Shown here: piece by piece, positions 35,708 through 45,305 of the stretch | Position numbering within the stretch: the stretch's first letter is position 1 | Layout of the letters: every line of letters starts with the position of its first letter | Source of the DNA: Anaerolineae bacterium | GTDB taxonomy: Bacteria > Chloroflexota > Anaerolineae > Aggregatilineales > Aggregatilineaceae | Assembly (NCBI GenBank): GCA_016926875.1 | Contig: JAFGNU010000038.1 | Location: 62,001-126,000, forward strand | Direction of reading: 5' to 3' | Length of the DNA: 64,000 bases | Position numbers and translations under genes: made by a program | Notes under the pieces: model-generated | What the model saw: only the letters and a program-made list of their open reading frames with translations | Told to the model about the DNA's origin: nothing | Databases searched by the model: none

Positions 35708-36733
35708 ATGCCTACTGCTTTTGTGTGCGACCCCCGGTTTGCATCCCATACCAGGCCAGACCATCCTGAGAATGCAGCACGGCTGGCGGCTGTTGAGCAA
35801 CACCTGGAACAGGCGAATTTGACGGATCAGTTGGTCAAGCTGGAGATCGCCCCGGCAACGGATGAAGATGTGCTGGCCGTGCACAGCCCGGCGTATCTTG
35901 CACAGCTTGACGCCATGACAGGGCGGTCTGGTCTTCTTGGCCTGGACACGTACTTAGCGCCGCGCTCGTATAAGATCGCCCGGTTGGCGGCTGGTGGTGT
36001 TTTGCGGGCTGTGGATGCAGTGATGTGCGGAGACGCGGACAACGCGCTGGCCGCGATCCGCCCCCCAGGGCACCACGCTACACCGTTCAATGGCATGGGA
36101 TTCTGCCTGCTAAACAACGTGGCTGTTGCGGCACGTTATGCACAGCGGGTGTATGGTGTCGAGCGGGTGCTGATCGTTGATTATGATGTGCATCACGGCA
36201 ACGGCACCCAGGATGTTTTTTATACCGAGCCGACGGTGTTGTATATTTCTACACACCAGTGGCCTCTGTATCCCGGTACCGGGGCGGTACAGGATACCGG
36301 CAGCGGACCGGGCGCGGGATATACGATCAACGTACCGCTGCCGCCGGGCGTTGGCGACAAGGGATATGCGGGGGTGTTTGAGCAGCTCGTCTGGCCCGCT
36401 GCGCAGCGCTTTGATCCAGGGCTGGTGCTGGTGTCGGCGGGATTTGATGCCCACTGGGCTGATCCACTGGCGCATATGCGTCTTTCGCTCGCGGGGTATG
36501 ATCACTTGACCAGAGAACTCCTGGCGTTGGCAAGCGCGCTGTGCGAAGGGCGGATCGTGTTTGTTTTGGAAGGCGGGTATAATCTTCAGGTACTCGGACA
36601 TGCCTGGGCAAACGTGGCGCGATCCTTGCTGGGCATTGACCGGGTATCCGATCCGCTTGGTTCAAAAAACGGTGAGGAGCCTGCAATAGATCAGCTCGTT
36701 GTAAGTCTAAAACGACTTCATAAGTTAGATTGA
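35708..36733 (+). CDS. Histone deacetylase-fold hydrolase (class II-like/AcuC-like)
   Basis: 341 residues of the arginase/deacetylase fold. The entry motif is RPDHPENAARLAAVEQHL, the catalytic histidine pair is in RPPGHHATPF, and GMGFCLLNNVAVAARYA follows. The zinc ligands are the Asp and His of DYDVHHGNGT and the later Asp in GFDAHWADPL. All key residues are present. Bacterial relatives remove acetyl groups from polyamines or from acetylated proteins such as acetyl-CoA synthetase; the substrate here cannot be told. AAGGTGG precedes the ATG. It stands alone between the pyrophosphatase terminator and the next promoter. Confidence 0.92.
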   Translation: MPTAFVCDPRFASHTRPDHPENAARLAAVEQHLEQANLTDQLVKLEIAPATDEDVLAVHSPAYLAQLDAMTGRSGLLGLDTYLAPRSYKIARLAAGGVLRAVDAVMCGDADNALAAIRPPGHHATPFNGMGFCLLNNVAVAARYAQRVYGVERVLIVDYDVHHGNGTQDVFYTEPTVLYISTHQWPLYPGTGAVQDTGSGPGAGYTINVPLPPGVGDKGYAGVFEQLVWPAAQRFDPGLVLVSAGFDAHWADPLAHMRLSLAGYDHLTRELLALASALCEGRIVFVLEGGYNLQVLGHAWANVARSLLGIDRVSDPLGSKNGEEPAIDQLVVSLKRLHKLD

Positions 36734-36750
36734 TACAACTTTTTGTTATC

Positions 36751-36779
36751 TTGCGCGTTTATTTCAGGCATTGCATAAT
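36751..36779 (+). promoter_or_regulatory. Sigma-A promoter for the first DWL-repeat gene
   Basis: TTGCGC (36751-36756), a 17-base spacer and CATAAT (36774-36779), about 40 bases before the ATG at 36819. Confidence 0.6.
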
Positions 36780-36818
36780 GAGTTAGAAGCTAGGTAAAAA
36801 CTGAGAAATGAGCCGACG

Positions 36819-39800
36819 ATGGCTGATGATGTAACTCTCAAGGCGTATCTGAAAGACCTAAATGTGATGTTGGAGCGCGAGTCTCCAACCGAGGTCGTGA
36901 GCCACTGCCGATACATCCTGCAACACTTTCCACAAAATGCGGAGACGTATCGCCTGTTGGGTAAAGCGCTTCTGCAAAAAGGACACAGCGAAGGTCGCGA
37001 GGAATACTTTGATGAAGCGGCAGAAGTGTTTCAGCGCGTGCTCAGTGTGCTGCCCAATGACTATGCAGCGCACATTGGCTTGAGCGAAATCCGAGAGCAG
37101 CAGAACCAGCTTGATCAAGCGCTCTGGCATCTGGAGCAAGCCTACGAGCAGATGCCGGGTAATGCCATGCTCCAGGGCGCGCTGCGTGACCTATATGTTA
37201 AGCGGCAAGGCAAAGACAAGGTGCCTGAAAAGCTTCAGTTGACGCGTGGGGCGCTGGCACGCCAGTATGTCAACGCAGGGCTTATCGATCAGGCGCTGGT
37301 CGAACTGCGTGCCGCACTGGAACAGGCCCCCCAGCGAATTGATTTGCAGGTGCTGCTGGCAGAGACACTCTGGGAAAACCAGTACAAGATTGAAGCCGGT
37401 GAAGTGGCTATCGGGATTCTCAAAAAGCTGCCGAACTGTCTGCCCGCCAACCGGATCATGGCCCAGCTATGGCTGGATTACCAACGTCCAACCGATGCCC
37501 GGCCTTTTCTTGAGCGGGTGGAAGCTGTCAACCCGTACGAGGCGCTGCGTGTCGTGCAGCCGGATGCTGACCCGGCGTCTGATACCAATGTGCTGCCGCA
37601 CCTGGATTACACGGCGAAAGCCGCCGCAGTTCTGTCTGCCGAGACGCCGGACTGGGTAGAGCAGTTGGGCGATCTGGGCAGCGTGGACGATATTTTTCAG
37701 GTGCCAGCAGAAGCGCCGCAGCCGGATATCGCGTCGATGGGCGGACCGGAGCGAATCGATACGGATGCAATTTTTGGCGGCGTATCCTCCAGAGCAGAAG
37801 AAGAACCGGACTGGCTGCGTCATGAGCCCGTGTCACCCGGCGAACCCGAAGTCCCCGACTGGTACAGTGGCGGTGTTGAGGCTTACATGCCTGAGGATGA
37901 GTCACCGGCCATGACCGAACCGGTTGAGCCTGACTGGCTAGATGAAGCCGGACCACCATCGGCGCCGGAGGTTCCCGACTGGTTTGCTGAGGTGCCAGAG
38001 CCAGAACCTTCCCCTGTTTCACCACCGGACTCAGCCGCCGTTGAGGCTGACTGGTTATCTTTTGATGAGGAAACAGGCACAGAGGACACATTCGCTGCTG
38101 ATGGCGACACGGCTGCCGAACAGGCGGCGCCTGCGCGGGGAATTCGCGGATTCACAGACCTGTTACATGGGATCGAGACGACGCATGTTCCACCGGGTTC
38201 AAGCGACGATGTTGGAGATATCGAGCCGGTCGCGCCGGATTGGTTGAGCGCGTTTGACGAAGACGAAACACCCGAACAGCCGGAGGCGGAAACACCAGAA
38301 ATGGGCGCACCGGCTGATGATTCACTGATATGGCTGCCGGAGGACACAGGCGCAGACGTCCCCCAGGCGTTCGATCAACAGGATGATTGGTTTGCTGAGA
38401 TGGAAGAGTTTGCTACAGCAGAGCCGGATCAAGTCGCTGTTGACGAGTGGCCTGAAGCAGAAGAGCAACCGGCCATCTATGAACCTCCGGCGATAGATGA
38501 GGAGGAATGGCTGGCATCCTTCGAGGAGCCGGAGCTTGATGCCGAAGAAGCTGAAGACTCGCTGCCGCACACTCCTGAAGCCGAGATTGTAGAGATGCTG
38601 GATCAGCTTCCCCTGGCCGAGCTTGTTGACGAAGACGCGTTCGAAGCAAGCAGGCTGGTAGAAGAAGAACCATCTGGGGAAGAAGTAGATTGGCTGTCTG
38701 AAGATCAAGACGCGATGGATTGGATGCAGCCCATCGATCTTGGGGATGAGGCCCTATTCGAAGCAGAGGAACCGTCCGAAGTGATAGAGGAAGACCTGGC
38801 GATGCTGCGCCGGGCTGCAATGCCCCCATCGGATATGGATTTCGACGAGGTTATTACCGCGAAAGACCTGGATACCGAGGTGATAAGGGGCGCAAAACCG
38901 GAGGAACCGGAGCCGGAGGCCGCTTTGGACTGGCTAACCGAACCGGAGCTTGATTTCTTTGCGCCCGGAGCATTGGAGTCGGAAGCTCCTGCCCTGCAAG
39001 ACCAGGGATCGGGTGCCGTGGACGATTGGCTGACCAGGATCGGGCAGGCTGAGACTGAGGATTGGGCAGCGGAGCCTGATGATTTCGACGGTAGCGCATG
39101 GGATGAGCCTGAAGCGCTGCCGAGATCAGCCCAGGCTCAGGAAGACCTGGCCGACGTGGACGATTGGCTGGCCGATTTGGAAGAGCTTGACGAGGCGGAG
39201 CTGGTCAGCGCGATGGATGCTGGTGTTGAGGAAGAACCCCCGGCATCTTTAGCGCCTGAGATCGAGCCAGCGTCAGAACTGCTCGATTGGCTCAGCGAAA
39301 CCAGATCAGAAGAGGACGTATCGTTTGTTGCAGAAAAAACCTATGACGAGGCCTGGGACGAGATGGAACTGTCATCGGCAGAGTTGAACATAGCTGCTGA
39401 TGACTTAAGTGCCCTATTCGACGCGCAAGAGGAAACGCTCGGCGCGGCGGAGCAGGTGCAATGGGAAGCCGAAGAAGCGCAGCCAACCCCTGAAGCTGAG
39501 GCAGGCGAAGCAATGGATTGGCTGCAACCCGATACCGACGAGGCGGACTGGCTCGGCTCGTTTGCTAAGGCCGAGGTTGAGGACGCAGCTCCGGCAGACA
39601 TACCTGCCCCCGAAGCCATTGAAACGGACGAATGGCTGTCCGAGATGCCAGTGCCGGATATGGACATGCTAGCGGAAGAACTGACAGATGACGAGCTATT
39701 GTTTGATGCGATGGAAGAGGTGATGTTTGGCACTGAAGAACCGCTCGCCGAGGAAACCGGTATGGCGGCCAGTGTCGACACTATGGAGTTAGAGGCTGCT

Positions 39801-40877
39801 CCTGATACGGATATGGAGCCGCTTTATGCCGAGCCTGAGATAACTGAAGATGTAGGTCCGGCGTGGCTGGCCGATATGATGCCGGTCGAAGCTCCTCCTG
39901 CGCCATCCGACCAGGCCGAGCCGATCATGGACGAGGCATACGATCCGTTTGCTGCTGGTCGTCCTGACCAGGTGCCGGCATACGAATCCGCCAAGGATAC
40001 CGGCATTTTACAGCCGGACGAGCACCCGGACTGGATGACAGCGTTCACCGGGGAAGAGTTGCTGCCCGAAGCTGATCTGGATGCCGAGTTTGAAGCGGCC
40101 CCAACCACAAGACCCCTGGCGCTTGACGACCGGTTCGGAGAGGACGAAGCTGAAGACGGCTTTAGACCTGAGTCCGTCACCGTCAAAGAGCCGATCACCG
40201 ACAGCCTGACCGATATGGAGTTTGAGGACTGGACGGTTCAGAGGGAAGCAGGGTCGGCGCTGCCCGCCGCTGAGGTTGGGGCGGAAGATGAAATGCCTGA
40301 TTGGCTGGACGCGATTACCAGGTCTGAGGCGGATAAGCTCGATGATATGTTCCCGGACGAACAGGAAAAGTACAGCTCTGCCGAGGATACCGGCGTACTT
40401 CAACCAGGCAGCGAGGCCGATTGGCTGCCGGAATTGAGCAGACACGAGTTGGCCGAAGCTGAACCGGGCGAGGAATTCTTTGCAGAGCAGGGGCTAAAAG
40501 ACGGTTTGGTTGAGGAGTCCGGTGTGATCCAGCCTCTCAGCCGCCCCGAATCGCTGCCGGAGATCGGCGAGCGCCGGGTCGAGGCGCAACCGGCAGAGAT
40601 CGAACCCGGCGAAACGGAAGAACGGGTTGCACAACGCTACGATCTAGCCCATACTAAGGACGCTGAGTCAGTCGTTTCGGTAAGGGAGCCAGGTCTGGGG
40701 GAGGCTATATCGGACCAGGAACATATGCCGGACGATTTCTCATTTGATGATTATATGCCTGCATGGCTGCGCCAACCGAAGGAACACGAACCGGATCTTT
40801 CGACGCAAGCGGACCTTGAACCGCCAGCCGAACCGCCGGAATGGTTACGTGAAGTCTTTGAGGAAGACAAGGATTAA
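36819..40877 (+). CDS. Giant acidic DWL-repeat protein with N-terminal TPR block
   Basis: 1352 residues, no signal peptide or membrane segment, so cytoplasmic. Residues 1-235 are TPR-like helices (AETYRLLGKALLQKGHSEGR, AAHIGLSEIREQQNQLDQAL, NAMLQGALRDLYVKRQGKDK). From about 270 to the end the chain is very rich in Glu, Asp, Ala and Pro, low in basic residues, and contains at least thirteen DWL motifs (EEPDWLRHE, APDWLSAFDE, SEADWLPELS) plus DWM, DWY and EWL variants. Two longer repeats begin AKDTGILQPDEHPDWM and AEDTGVLQPGSEADWL. It probably is an intrinsically disordered scaffold whose DWL motifs bind a partner. No family recognised. The next gene is a related protein 58 bases on. Confidence 0.65.
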   Translation: MADDVTLKAYLKDLNVMLERESPTEVVSHCRYILQHFPQNAETYRLLGKALLQKGHSEGREEYFDEAAEVFQRVLSVLPNDYAAHIGLSEIREQQNQLDQALWHLEQAYEQMPGNAMLQGALRDLYVKRQGKDKVPEKLQLTRGALARQYVNAGLIDQALVELRAALEQAPQRIDLQVLLAETLWENQYKIEAGEVAIGILKKLPNCLPANRIMAQLWLDYQRPTDARPFLERVEAVNPYEALRVVQPDADPASDTNVLPHLDYTAKAAAVLSAETPDWVEQLGDLGSVDDIFQVPAEAPQPDIASMGGPERIDTDAIFGGVSSRAEEEPDWLRHEPVSPGEPEVPDWYSGGVEAYMPEDESPAMTEPVEPDWLDEAGPPSAPEVPDWFAEVPEPEPSPVSPPDSAAVEADWLSFDEETGTEDTFAADGDTAAEQAAPARGIRGFTDLLHGIETTHVPPGSSDDVGDIEPVAPDWLSAFDEDETPEQPEAETPEMGAPADDSLIWLPEDTGADVPQAFDQQDDWFAEMEEFATAEPDQVAVDEWPEAEEQPAIYEPPAIDEEEWLASFEEPELDAEEAEDSLPHTPEAEIVEMLDQLPLAELVDEDAFEASRLVEEEPSGEEVDWLSEDQDAMDWMQPIDLGDEALFEAEEPSEVIEEDLAMLRRAAMPPSDMDFDEVITAKDLDTEVIRGAKPEEPEPEAALDWLTEPELDFFAPGALESEAPALQDQGSGAVDDWLTRIGQAETEDWAAEPDDFDGSAWDEPEALPRSAQAQEDLADVDDWLADLEELDEAELVSAMDAGVEEEPPASLAPEIEPASELLDWLSETRSEEDVSFVAEKTYDEAWDEMELSSAELNIAADDLSALFDAQEETLGAAEQVQWEAEEAQPTPEAEAGEAMDWLQPDTDEADWLGSFAKAEVEDAAPADIPAPEAIETDEWLSEMPVPDMDMLAEELTDDELLFDAMEEVMFGTEEPLAEETGMAASVDTMELEAAPDTDMEPLYAEPEITEDVGPAWLADMMPVEAPPAPSDQAEPIMDEAYDPFAAGRPDQVPAYESAKDTGILQPDEHPDWMTAFTGEELLPEADLDAEFEAAPTTRPLALDDRFGEDEAEDGFRPESVTVKEPITDSLTDMEFEDWTVQREAGSALPAAEVGAEDEMPDWLDAITRSEADKLDDMFPDEQEKYSSAEDTGVLQPGSEADWLPELSRHELAEAEPGEEFFAEQGLKDGLVEESGVIQPLSRPESLPEIGERRVEAQPAEIEPGETEERVAQRYDLAHTKDAESVVSVREPGLGEAISDQEHMPDDFSFDDYMPAWLRQPKEHEPDLSTQADLEPPAEPPEWLREVFEEDKD

Positions 40878-40935
40878 CCTGTAGTATCGCGCACCGTACG
40901 GCACCCAGTCGCCGCTGGTGCTTGAGGAGGACATC

Positions 40936-43434
40936 ATGGTACCGCCCCCTGAAAACGCAGGTGACGAGTTCCCCGATTTCGAAAATATGACGCCTGAGCA
41001 ACAAATGGCCTGGTTGGAAAGTCTTGCCAAGCGCCAGGGGGCCTCTGATGAGGAGTTTACGACCGCTGCCGATCTGGATATCCCTATCCCGGAGAACGCG
41101 GTGATCGATGAGCCGGGCTATGTGCCGTATTCGATCAGTGAACGACCTGCTGCCAGAGAAGAAGCACCGCCGCCCGAAGCGGAGCCTGAACCGACTGTGA
41201 TGGCCGAAGAGGAACGTGAGCCTGCTCTCGCTGGTGATGAAGCTGCGCCGCCTGAACTTGAGCCGGAAATATTCCCCGAAGCAGAAGAAGCGGCTGCGGA
41301 AGAACCGGTCGAATCCATCCCCTGGTTGGAAGACCTGGCGGCGCAGCCGGTGGGCGAGCAGGATGAATTCGCGCTTGATTTTGAACCGCACATCCTGGAA
41401 ACACCTGAGGCCATGGAATTGGAAGAAGCTTCACCCGCTCTCATGGAATTGGGTGAAGACGCCGCCGCTGAGTGGGACCTGGAAACTGAGTTTGGATTTG
41501 AAGAGCTGGAGGCTCCGCCGCTCGAAGAAGCTGAAGTCCTGCCAGAACCGGAAGCCGTTCAACCTGCCGAAGTTGAGAGCGGCCCGGTCCCCACCGGCGA
41601 GAAAGACCTGTTAGCCGGGGCCGACCCGATGCTGTGGCTGGAAAGCCTGGCTGCACGCCAGGGAGTCAGCGCAGACGAGTTGATCACATCTGCCGACCTG
41701 GAAGTCGAGATACCGGAGGATGCCGTCATTGATGAGCCGGGTTATGTGCCGTATGACGTTATCACCGATGGACACAGGCCGGAACCTGAGCTGGAAGCGG
41801 GCGAGGGAACTGCCGAAGAACTGCCTGGGACTGCGCCGGATGAATTGCTTGCAGTTGGGGATGAAATTGAGACCCCAGGCGGCGCGGACGCGATGACCTG
41901 GCTCGAAAGTCTTGCCAGGCGCCAGGGCGTTAGGGATGAGGAACTGGTCACAGCCGCAGACCTGGATATCCCCGAACTGCCGGATGACACCGTTATTGAG
42001 GAACCTGGGTATGTGAGCTATTCGCCGTTTGGCGAAGAAGAAGAGTATGAAGAGTTCGAACCGGTGGCATCAATGGCTGTTGGCGAAGAAGAACCCGCAG
42101 ACCTGCCGCCAGAGTTTGATGCATTGGATGAGCCGCTTTCCTGGTTGGAAGACCTGGCCGCCGAACCGGAAACCCTGGAAGCGGCTGAGCCGGAACTCAA
42201 AGATTCAGCAGCAGCGGTTTCGCCAGAGGATCCGCTGGGCGGGATGACAGACGAAGAGATCGCTTATGCGCAGGCGCACGGCCAACTGACGCCGGACCAG
42301 GAGCTGGCCTGGGTGCAGCGCCAGGCTGCCCGGCTGGCCGAAGCACGCCTGGACCTGGAAGCAGAGCAGGTCGAGATCGGTGATGAGGCGGTTGGCCCGG
42401 CAGAACCGGGTGCGCTGCCCGGCTGGCTTGAACAAATACGCGAAGAGGATATGCTAGAGGCAGGTGAAGAACCCGCCCTCCTGCCTACAGACGCCGATGT
42501 TTCCGAGTGGCTGGCAGATGCTGCGGATGAAGTGGAACAGGCTGAACTGTTAATTGAGTCCGATGTAGATTTGCTGTGGGCCGAAGCCTCCGAGACGCAG
42601 AAATTTGTTGTGGAAGAAGAGCCAGCCGAGGATTCTGAGCTGGCGGCGTTCATCAGAGGGGATTTTGCACTGGAAGAGCCGGATCAATTGGCCGAGGCGC
42701 TAGACGAAGAATATGATCGCAGACTAATCGGCGACGAGCTTGAACCGGCGTGGTATACAGAGGCAGTGGCAAAAGCAGTTGAAGTCGAAGCCGAGGAGGA
42801 AGTACCACCGGCTGAAGTAGAAATCCCTGGCGAGCCAGTACTGGCCGAAGCCTCACCGGTGGATATGCCCGATTGGCTCAGGGATACGCCCACAGAGGCA
42901 GATTCCGCGCCGGATGAAGCCATGCCAAGCTGGCTCATCGAAGAAGTTGAACCGGCAGCAGAAGAGGACGCCGTACCCGACTGGTTGGCCGAGGTAGCCG
43001 AAACCCCGGAAGAAACGGGACTGGACTGGCTGCCTGCGGAAGAACCGTTACCGGAACTAGCTGAAGCCGCCCCGCCGCCCGGCGCGATGGAGCCGGAAAT
43101 TCCGGCCACGATTGAACCGGCAGCTATTCCGGAAGGCGATCTGTTTGCGCAGTACCGCGAACGATTGGAAGACGACCCGAACGATTATGCCACGCGCCTG
43201 GCGCTGGCGCGCGCACTGCGTGCAAACCAGCAGGTATCTTCCAGCCTGGATCAATACGAAGTACTGGTCAACGTCTCGCAACTGCTGCAAGATGTTTCGG
43301 ATGACCTGACCAGTGTGTTAAGCGAGCAGCCCGCTGATCCGCGTATGCACCGCCTGTTGGGGGACACGTACATGCGGCGTGGTATGCTTCAGGATGCATT
43401 GGAGGCGTATCGCAGCGCGCTGGATCGACTGTAG
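40936..43434 (+). CDS. Acidic repeat protein with C-terminal TPR block (partner of the upstream gene)
   Basis: 832 residues, cytoplasmic, acidic. Three copies of a module of about 50 residues occur (see the repeat entry), each shaped as MAWLESLAKRQGAS, an acidic ADLDIPIPE-type strand and VIDEPGYVPYS. DWL or WL motifs follow (MPDWLRDT, VPDWLAEVAE, GLDWLPAEEP). The last 100 residues are TPR-like (YRERLEDDPNDYATRLALAR, HRLLGDTYMRRGMLQDALEA). AGGAGG five bases before the ATG at 40936 fixes the start. The upstream gene has the same composition with its TPR block at the opposite end, so the two probably form one assembly. Function unknown. Confidence 0.65.
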   Translation: MVPPPENAGDEFPDFENMTPEQQMAWLESLAKRQGASDEEFTTAADLDIPIPENAVIDEPGYVPYSISERPAAREEAPPPEAEPEPTVMAEEEREPALAGDEAAPPELEPEIFPEAEEAAAEEPVESIPWLEDLAAQPVGEQDEFALDFEPHILETPEAMELEEASPALMELGEDAAAEWDLETEFGFEELEAPPLEEAEVLPEPEAVQPAEVESGPVPTGEKDLLAGADPMLWLESLAARQGVSADELITSADLEVEIPEDAVIDEPGYVPYDVITDGHRPEPELEAGEGTAEELPGTAPDELLAVGDEIETPGGADAMTWLESLARRQGVRDEELVTAADLDIPELPDDTVIEEPGYVSYSPFGEEEEYEEFEPVASMAVGEEEPADLPPEFDALDEPLSWLEDLAAEPETLEAAEPELKDSAAAVSPEDPLGGMTDEEIAYAQAHGQLTPDQELAWVQRQAARLAEARLDLEAEQVEIGDEAVGPAEPGALPGWLEQIREEDMLEAGEEPALLPTDADVSEWLADAADEVEQAELLIESDVDLLWAEASETQKFVVEEEPAEDSELAAFIRGDFALEEPDQLAEALDEEYDRRLIGDELEPAWYTEAVAKAVEVEAEEEVPPAEVEIPGEPVLAEASPVDMPDWLRDTPTEADSAPDEAMPSWLIEEVEPAAEEDAVPDWLAEVAETPEETGLDWLPAEEPLPELAEAAPPPGAMEPEIPATIEPAAIPEGDLFAQYRERLEDDPNDYATRLALARALRANQQVSSSLDQYEVLVNVSQLLQDVSDDLTSVLSEQPADPRMHRLLGDTYMRRGMLQDALEAYRSALDRL
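40984..42027 (+). repeat. Three-copy protein module coded within the acidic repeat gene
   Basis: Copies at about 40984-41133, 41617-41760 and 41881-42027 encode WLESLA-[KAR]-RQG, an acidic middle and [VI]-[IE]-[DE]-EPGYV-[PS]-Y. The middle differs (TAADLDIP, TSADLEVE, TAADLDIP) and the spacing is unequal, so the module was copied and then diverged rather than being a tandem array. Confidence 0.75.
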
Positions 43435-43547
43435 CCGCTGGCGCGTCGCAGCAGTGTACAATTGTCGATACGGTGGGCGGGGTTACCTGAACAACCCGGC
43501 CCGCTTATTATGTACCATCATCGTCTGATCGATTACCAGGAGGACCT

Positions 43548-44000
43548 GTGGAACGTACATTAATCATCATCAAGCCGGATGCCGTTCAGCGCGCCTTGAT
43601 TGGCGAGATCGTTCGTCGTTTTGAATTACGCGGTCTGCGGATTGCAGGCATGAAGTTTATGCAGATCAGCCGGGAACTTGCCGCCGAGCATTACAAGGAA
43701 CACAAGGGGAAACCATTTTACGAAGGGCTGCTCGACTATATCACGGCTGCGCCCGTAGTGGTGATGGCGCTGGAAGGCACGGACGCTATCGAGATCGCGC
43801 GCAGCACTATCGGCGCAACCAAGCCGATCGATTCGTCGCCCGGTTCGATCAGGGGCGATTTTGGCGTGGAAGTCGGGCGGAACCTGGTGCACGGGTCCGA
43901 CAAACCAGCGAGCGCCGAGCGAGAGCTTAACCTGTTCTTCTCACCGGACGAACTGATTGACTGGTCGCGCGATCTGGACCGCTGGGTTTTTGAAGGCTAG
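43548..44000 (+). CDS. ndk: Nucleoside diphosphate kinase
   Basis: 150 residues. It balances nucleoside triphosphates through a phosphohistidine. The catalytic H115 lies in RNLVHGSDKPASAERE, and the N-terminal RTLIIIKPDAVQRALIGEI and central VVMALEGTDAIEIARSTIGA match the family throughout. The start is GTG at 43548, with AGGAGG upstream. No other nucleotide gene is close, so it appears to be its own unit, with a hairpin just downstream at 44031. Confidence 0.96.
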   Translation: MERTLIIIKPDAVQRALIGEIVRRFELRGLRIAGMKFMQISRELAAEHYKEHKGKPFYEGLLDYITAAPVVVMALEGTDAIEIARSTIGATKPIDSSPGSIRGDFGVEVGRNLVHGSDKPASAERELNLFFSPDELIDWSRDLDRWVFEG

Positions 44001-44030
44001 CTTCTTTGAAGCGGGGGCGCTGTATGTATA

Positions 44031-44061
44031 CACGCGAGGCGTCAGTCCAACGTCTCGCGTG
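44031..44061. terminator. Hairpin between the convergent ndk and rsfS genes
   Basis: CACGCGAGGCGT (44031-44042) and ACGTCTCGCGTG (44050-44061) form a 12-bp stem with one mismatch and a seven-base loop. T runs are short on both sides, so its strength as a bidirectional terminator is uncertain. Confidence 0.45.
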
Positions 44062-44096
44062 CTGTTTACCAGGCAAATAGGGGTTAGAGTCGCGTG

Positions 44097-44450
44097 TTAT
44101 TGAATACGAACCATCACCGGGGCTTCGCGCCACAGCCCTTCCAGATCGTAGTAGGCGCGTTTTTCGGGCAGAAAAGCATGAATCACAACATCACCAAAGT
44201 CGATCAGTACCCAGCCACCGGATGCTGTGCCCTCAATACGCCAGGGGCGGATCGCGTGCTGCTTTTCTACTTCCTCGCTGATATGTTCGATGATAGCTTT
44301 TAGCTGCCGGTCGCTGTTGCCGCTGATGATCACGAAATAATCGGTCACCGGCGACACCTGGCGCATATCCATCAAGACAACGTTCTCACCTTTTTTATCG
44401 GATGCCAGGTCTACGATTGTCCGTGCCAGTTCTATTGGGTCCAGTTGCAT
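44097..44450 (-). CDS. rsfS: Ribosomal silencing factor RsfS
   Basis: 117 residues, the usual size. RsfS binds ribosomal protein L14 and blocks subunit joining when nutrients fall. Motifs are IVDLASDKKGENVVLMDMRQ, SPVTDYFVIISGNSDRQLKA and GWVLIDFGDVVIHAFLPEKR with the conserved YYDLEGLW end. GGAGG upstream of the ATG at 44450 fixes the start; further-upstream codons would add 30 residues not seen in the family. It is 86 bases after thpR on the same strand. Confidence 0.95.
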   Translation of the reverse strand: MQLDPIELARTIVDLASDKKGENVVLMDMRQVSPVTDYFVIISGNSDRQLKAIIEHISEEVEKQHAIRPWRIEGTASGGWVLIDFGDVVIHAFLPEKRAYYDLEGLWREAPVMVRIQ

Positions 44451-44536
44451 AACCTCCAGATGCTGTTTAACACAGGTATTGATACTCATTTTAGCATGAC
44501 TTGCTGCCTGTGCCAGCGCGTGTGGCTGGGGCTTGA

Positions 44537-45130
44537 TCAATCTGGCTGGCGCAGCGGCGCGCGCACGAGTTCGGTATACACCGCGCCGGTCGGCTTTAAC
44601 TGGCTGCGTATCAGGCTGACCGCATCGGCTCGCCAGCGCTGCGTATCTCCCGGCGGTATATTAGCTACCAGCGTGCCGAGTTCGGCAGTGTTGTGTTTGG
44701 TTGCTTCACGCCGCACGCGGCCCAGTGTCAGGTGAGGGTTGAACGGGCGTTGTTCGGTGGGAAACCCCAGAGGCGAAAAATGCGCCTCGATGGCATCTCG
44801 GAGGGCGTGCAGAGCGCCCGTTTGCTCCTGTACGCCGACCCAGACGACGCGCGGGCGCCGGGTGTTAGGGAAGCATCCAAGCCCGCCAGCAGCCAGCTCA
44901 AACGCGGTGTGGCTGCGTGTCACGTCGATCAATGCCTGTTCGAGCGTGTGCTGCCGTATGGCGGGCACATCGCCCAGGAATTTGAGCGTCAGGTGGATAC
45001 CATCGGGGTTCACCCAGCGCACCGTCCGGGGCGGCACCCGTTCCTTGATCTGTGTCTGGATACCGCTCAACAGGGACAATACGTTGGGGGGCAGTTCGAT
45101 AGCAATAAACAGCCGCAGCATATCTGTCAT
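44537..45130 (-). CDS. thpR: RNA 2',3'-cyclic phosphodiesterase (2H family)
   Basis: 197 residues of the LigT/2H fold. The two catalytic HxTx motifs are HLTLKFLG and HLTLGRV, and the family opening RLFIAIELPPNVLSLL is present. The enzyme opens 2',3'-cyclic phosphates on RNA ends; its cell role is unsettled. Starts at 45130 or 45121 (MLRLFIA) are both possible; the ribosome site is weak. It is followed by rsfS, so the pair may be co-transcribed. Confidence 0.92.
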   Translation of the reverse strand: MTDMLRLFIAIELPPNVLSLLSGIQTQIKERVPPRTVRWVNPDGIHLTLKFLGDVPAIRQHTLEQALIDVTRSHTAFELAAGGLGCFPNTRRPRVVWVGVQEQTGALHALRDAIEAHFSPLGFPTEQRPFNPHLTLGRVRREATKHNTAELGTLVANIPPGDTQRWRADAVSLIRSQLKPTGAVYTELVRAPLRQPD

Positions 45131-45237
45131 GGAAGAATCCCTTTTTATACACACAATCGCGTCTGGTGCCAATCAGGCACAGTATAGCGTGATGCATAGC
45201 TTTGCACACAGCGCCGCTGGCCTGGTAACATGAGCAA

Positions 45238-45267
45238 TTGTTGGTTCGTTGAATGTTGTTGTACAAT
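45238..45267 (+). promoter_or_regulatory. Sigma-A promoter for the membrane TPR protein
   Basis: TTGTTG (45238-45243), an 18-base spacer and TACAAT (45262-45267), 39 bases before the ATG at 45306. Confidence 0.6.
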
Positions 45268-45305
45268 GACGGCATCCTTATGATGGCGGGTAGAGTTAAA
45301 CGCGT

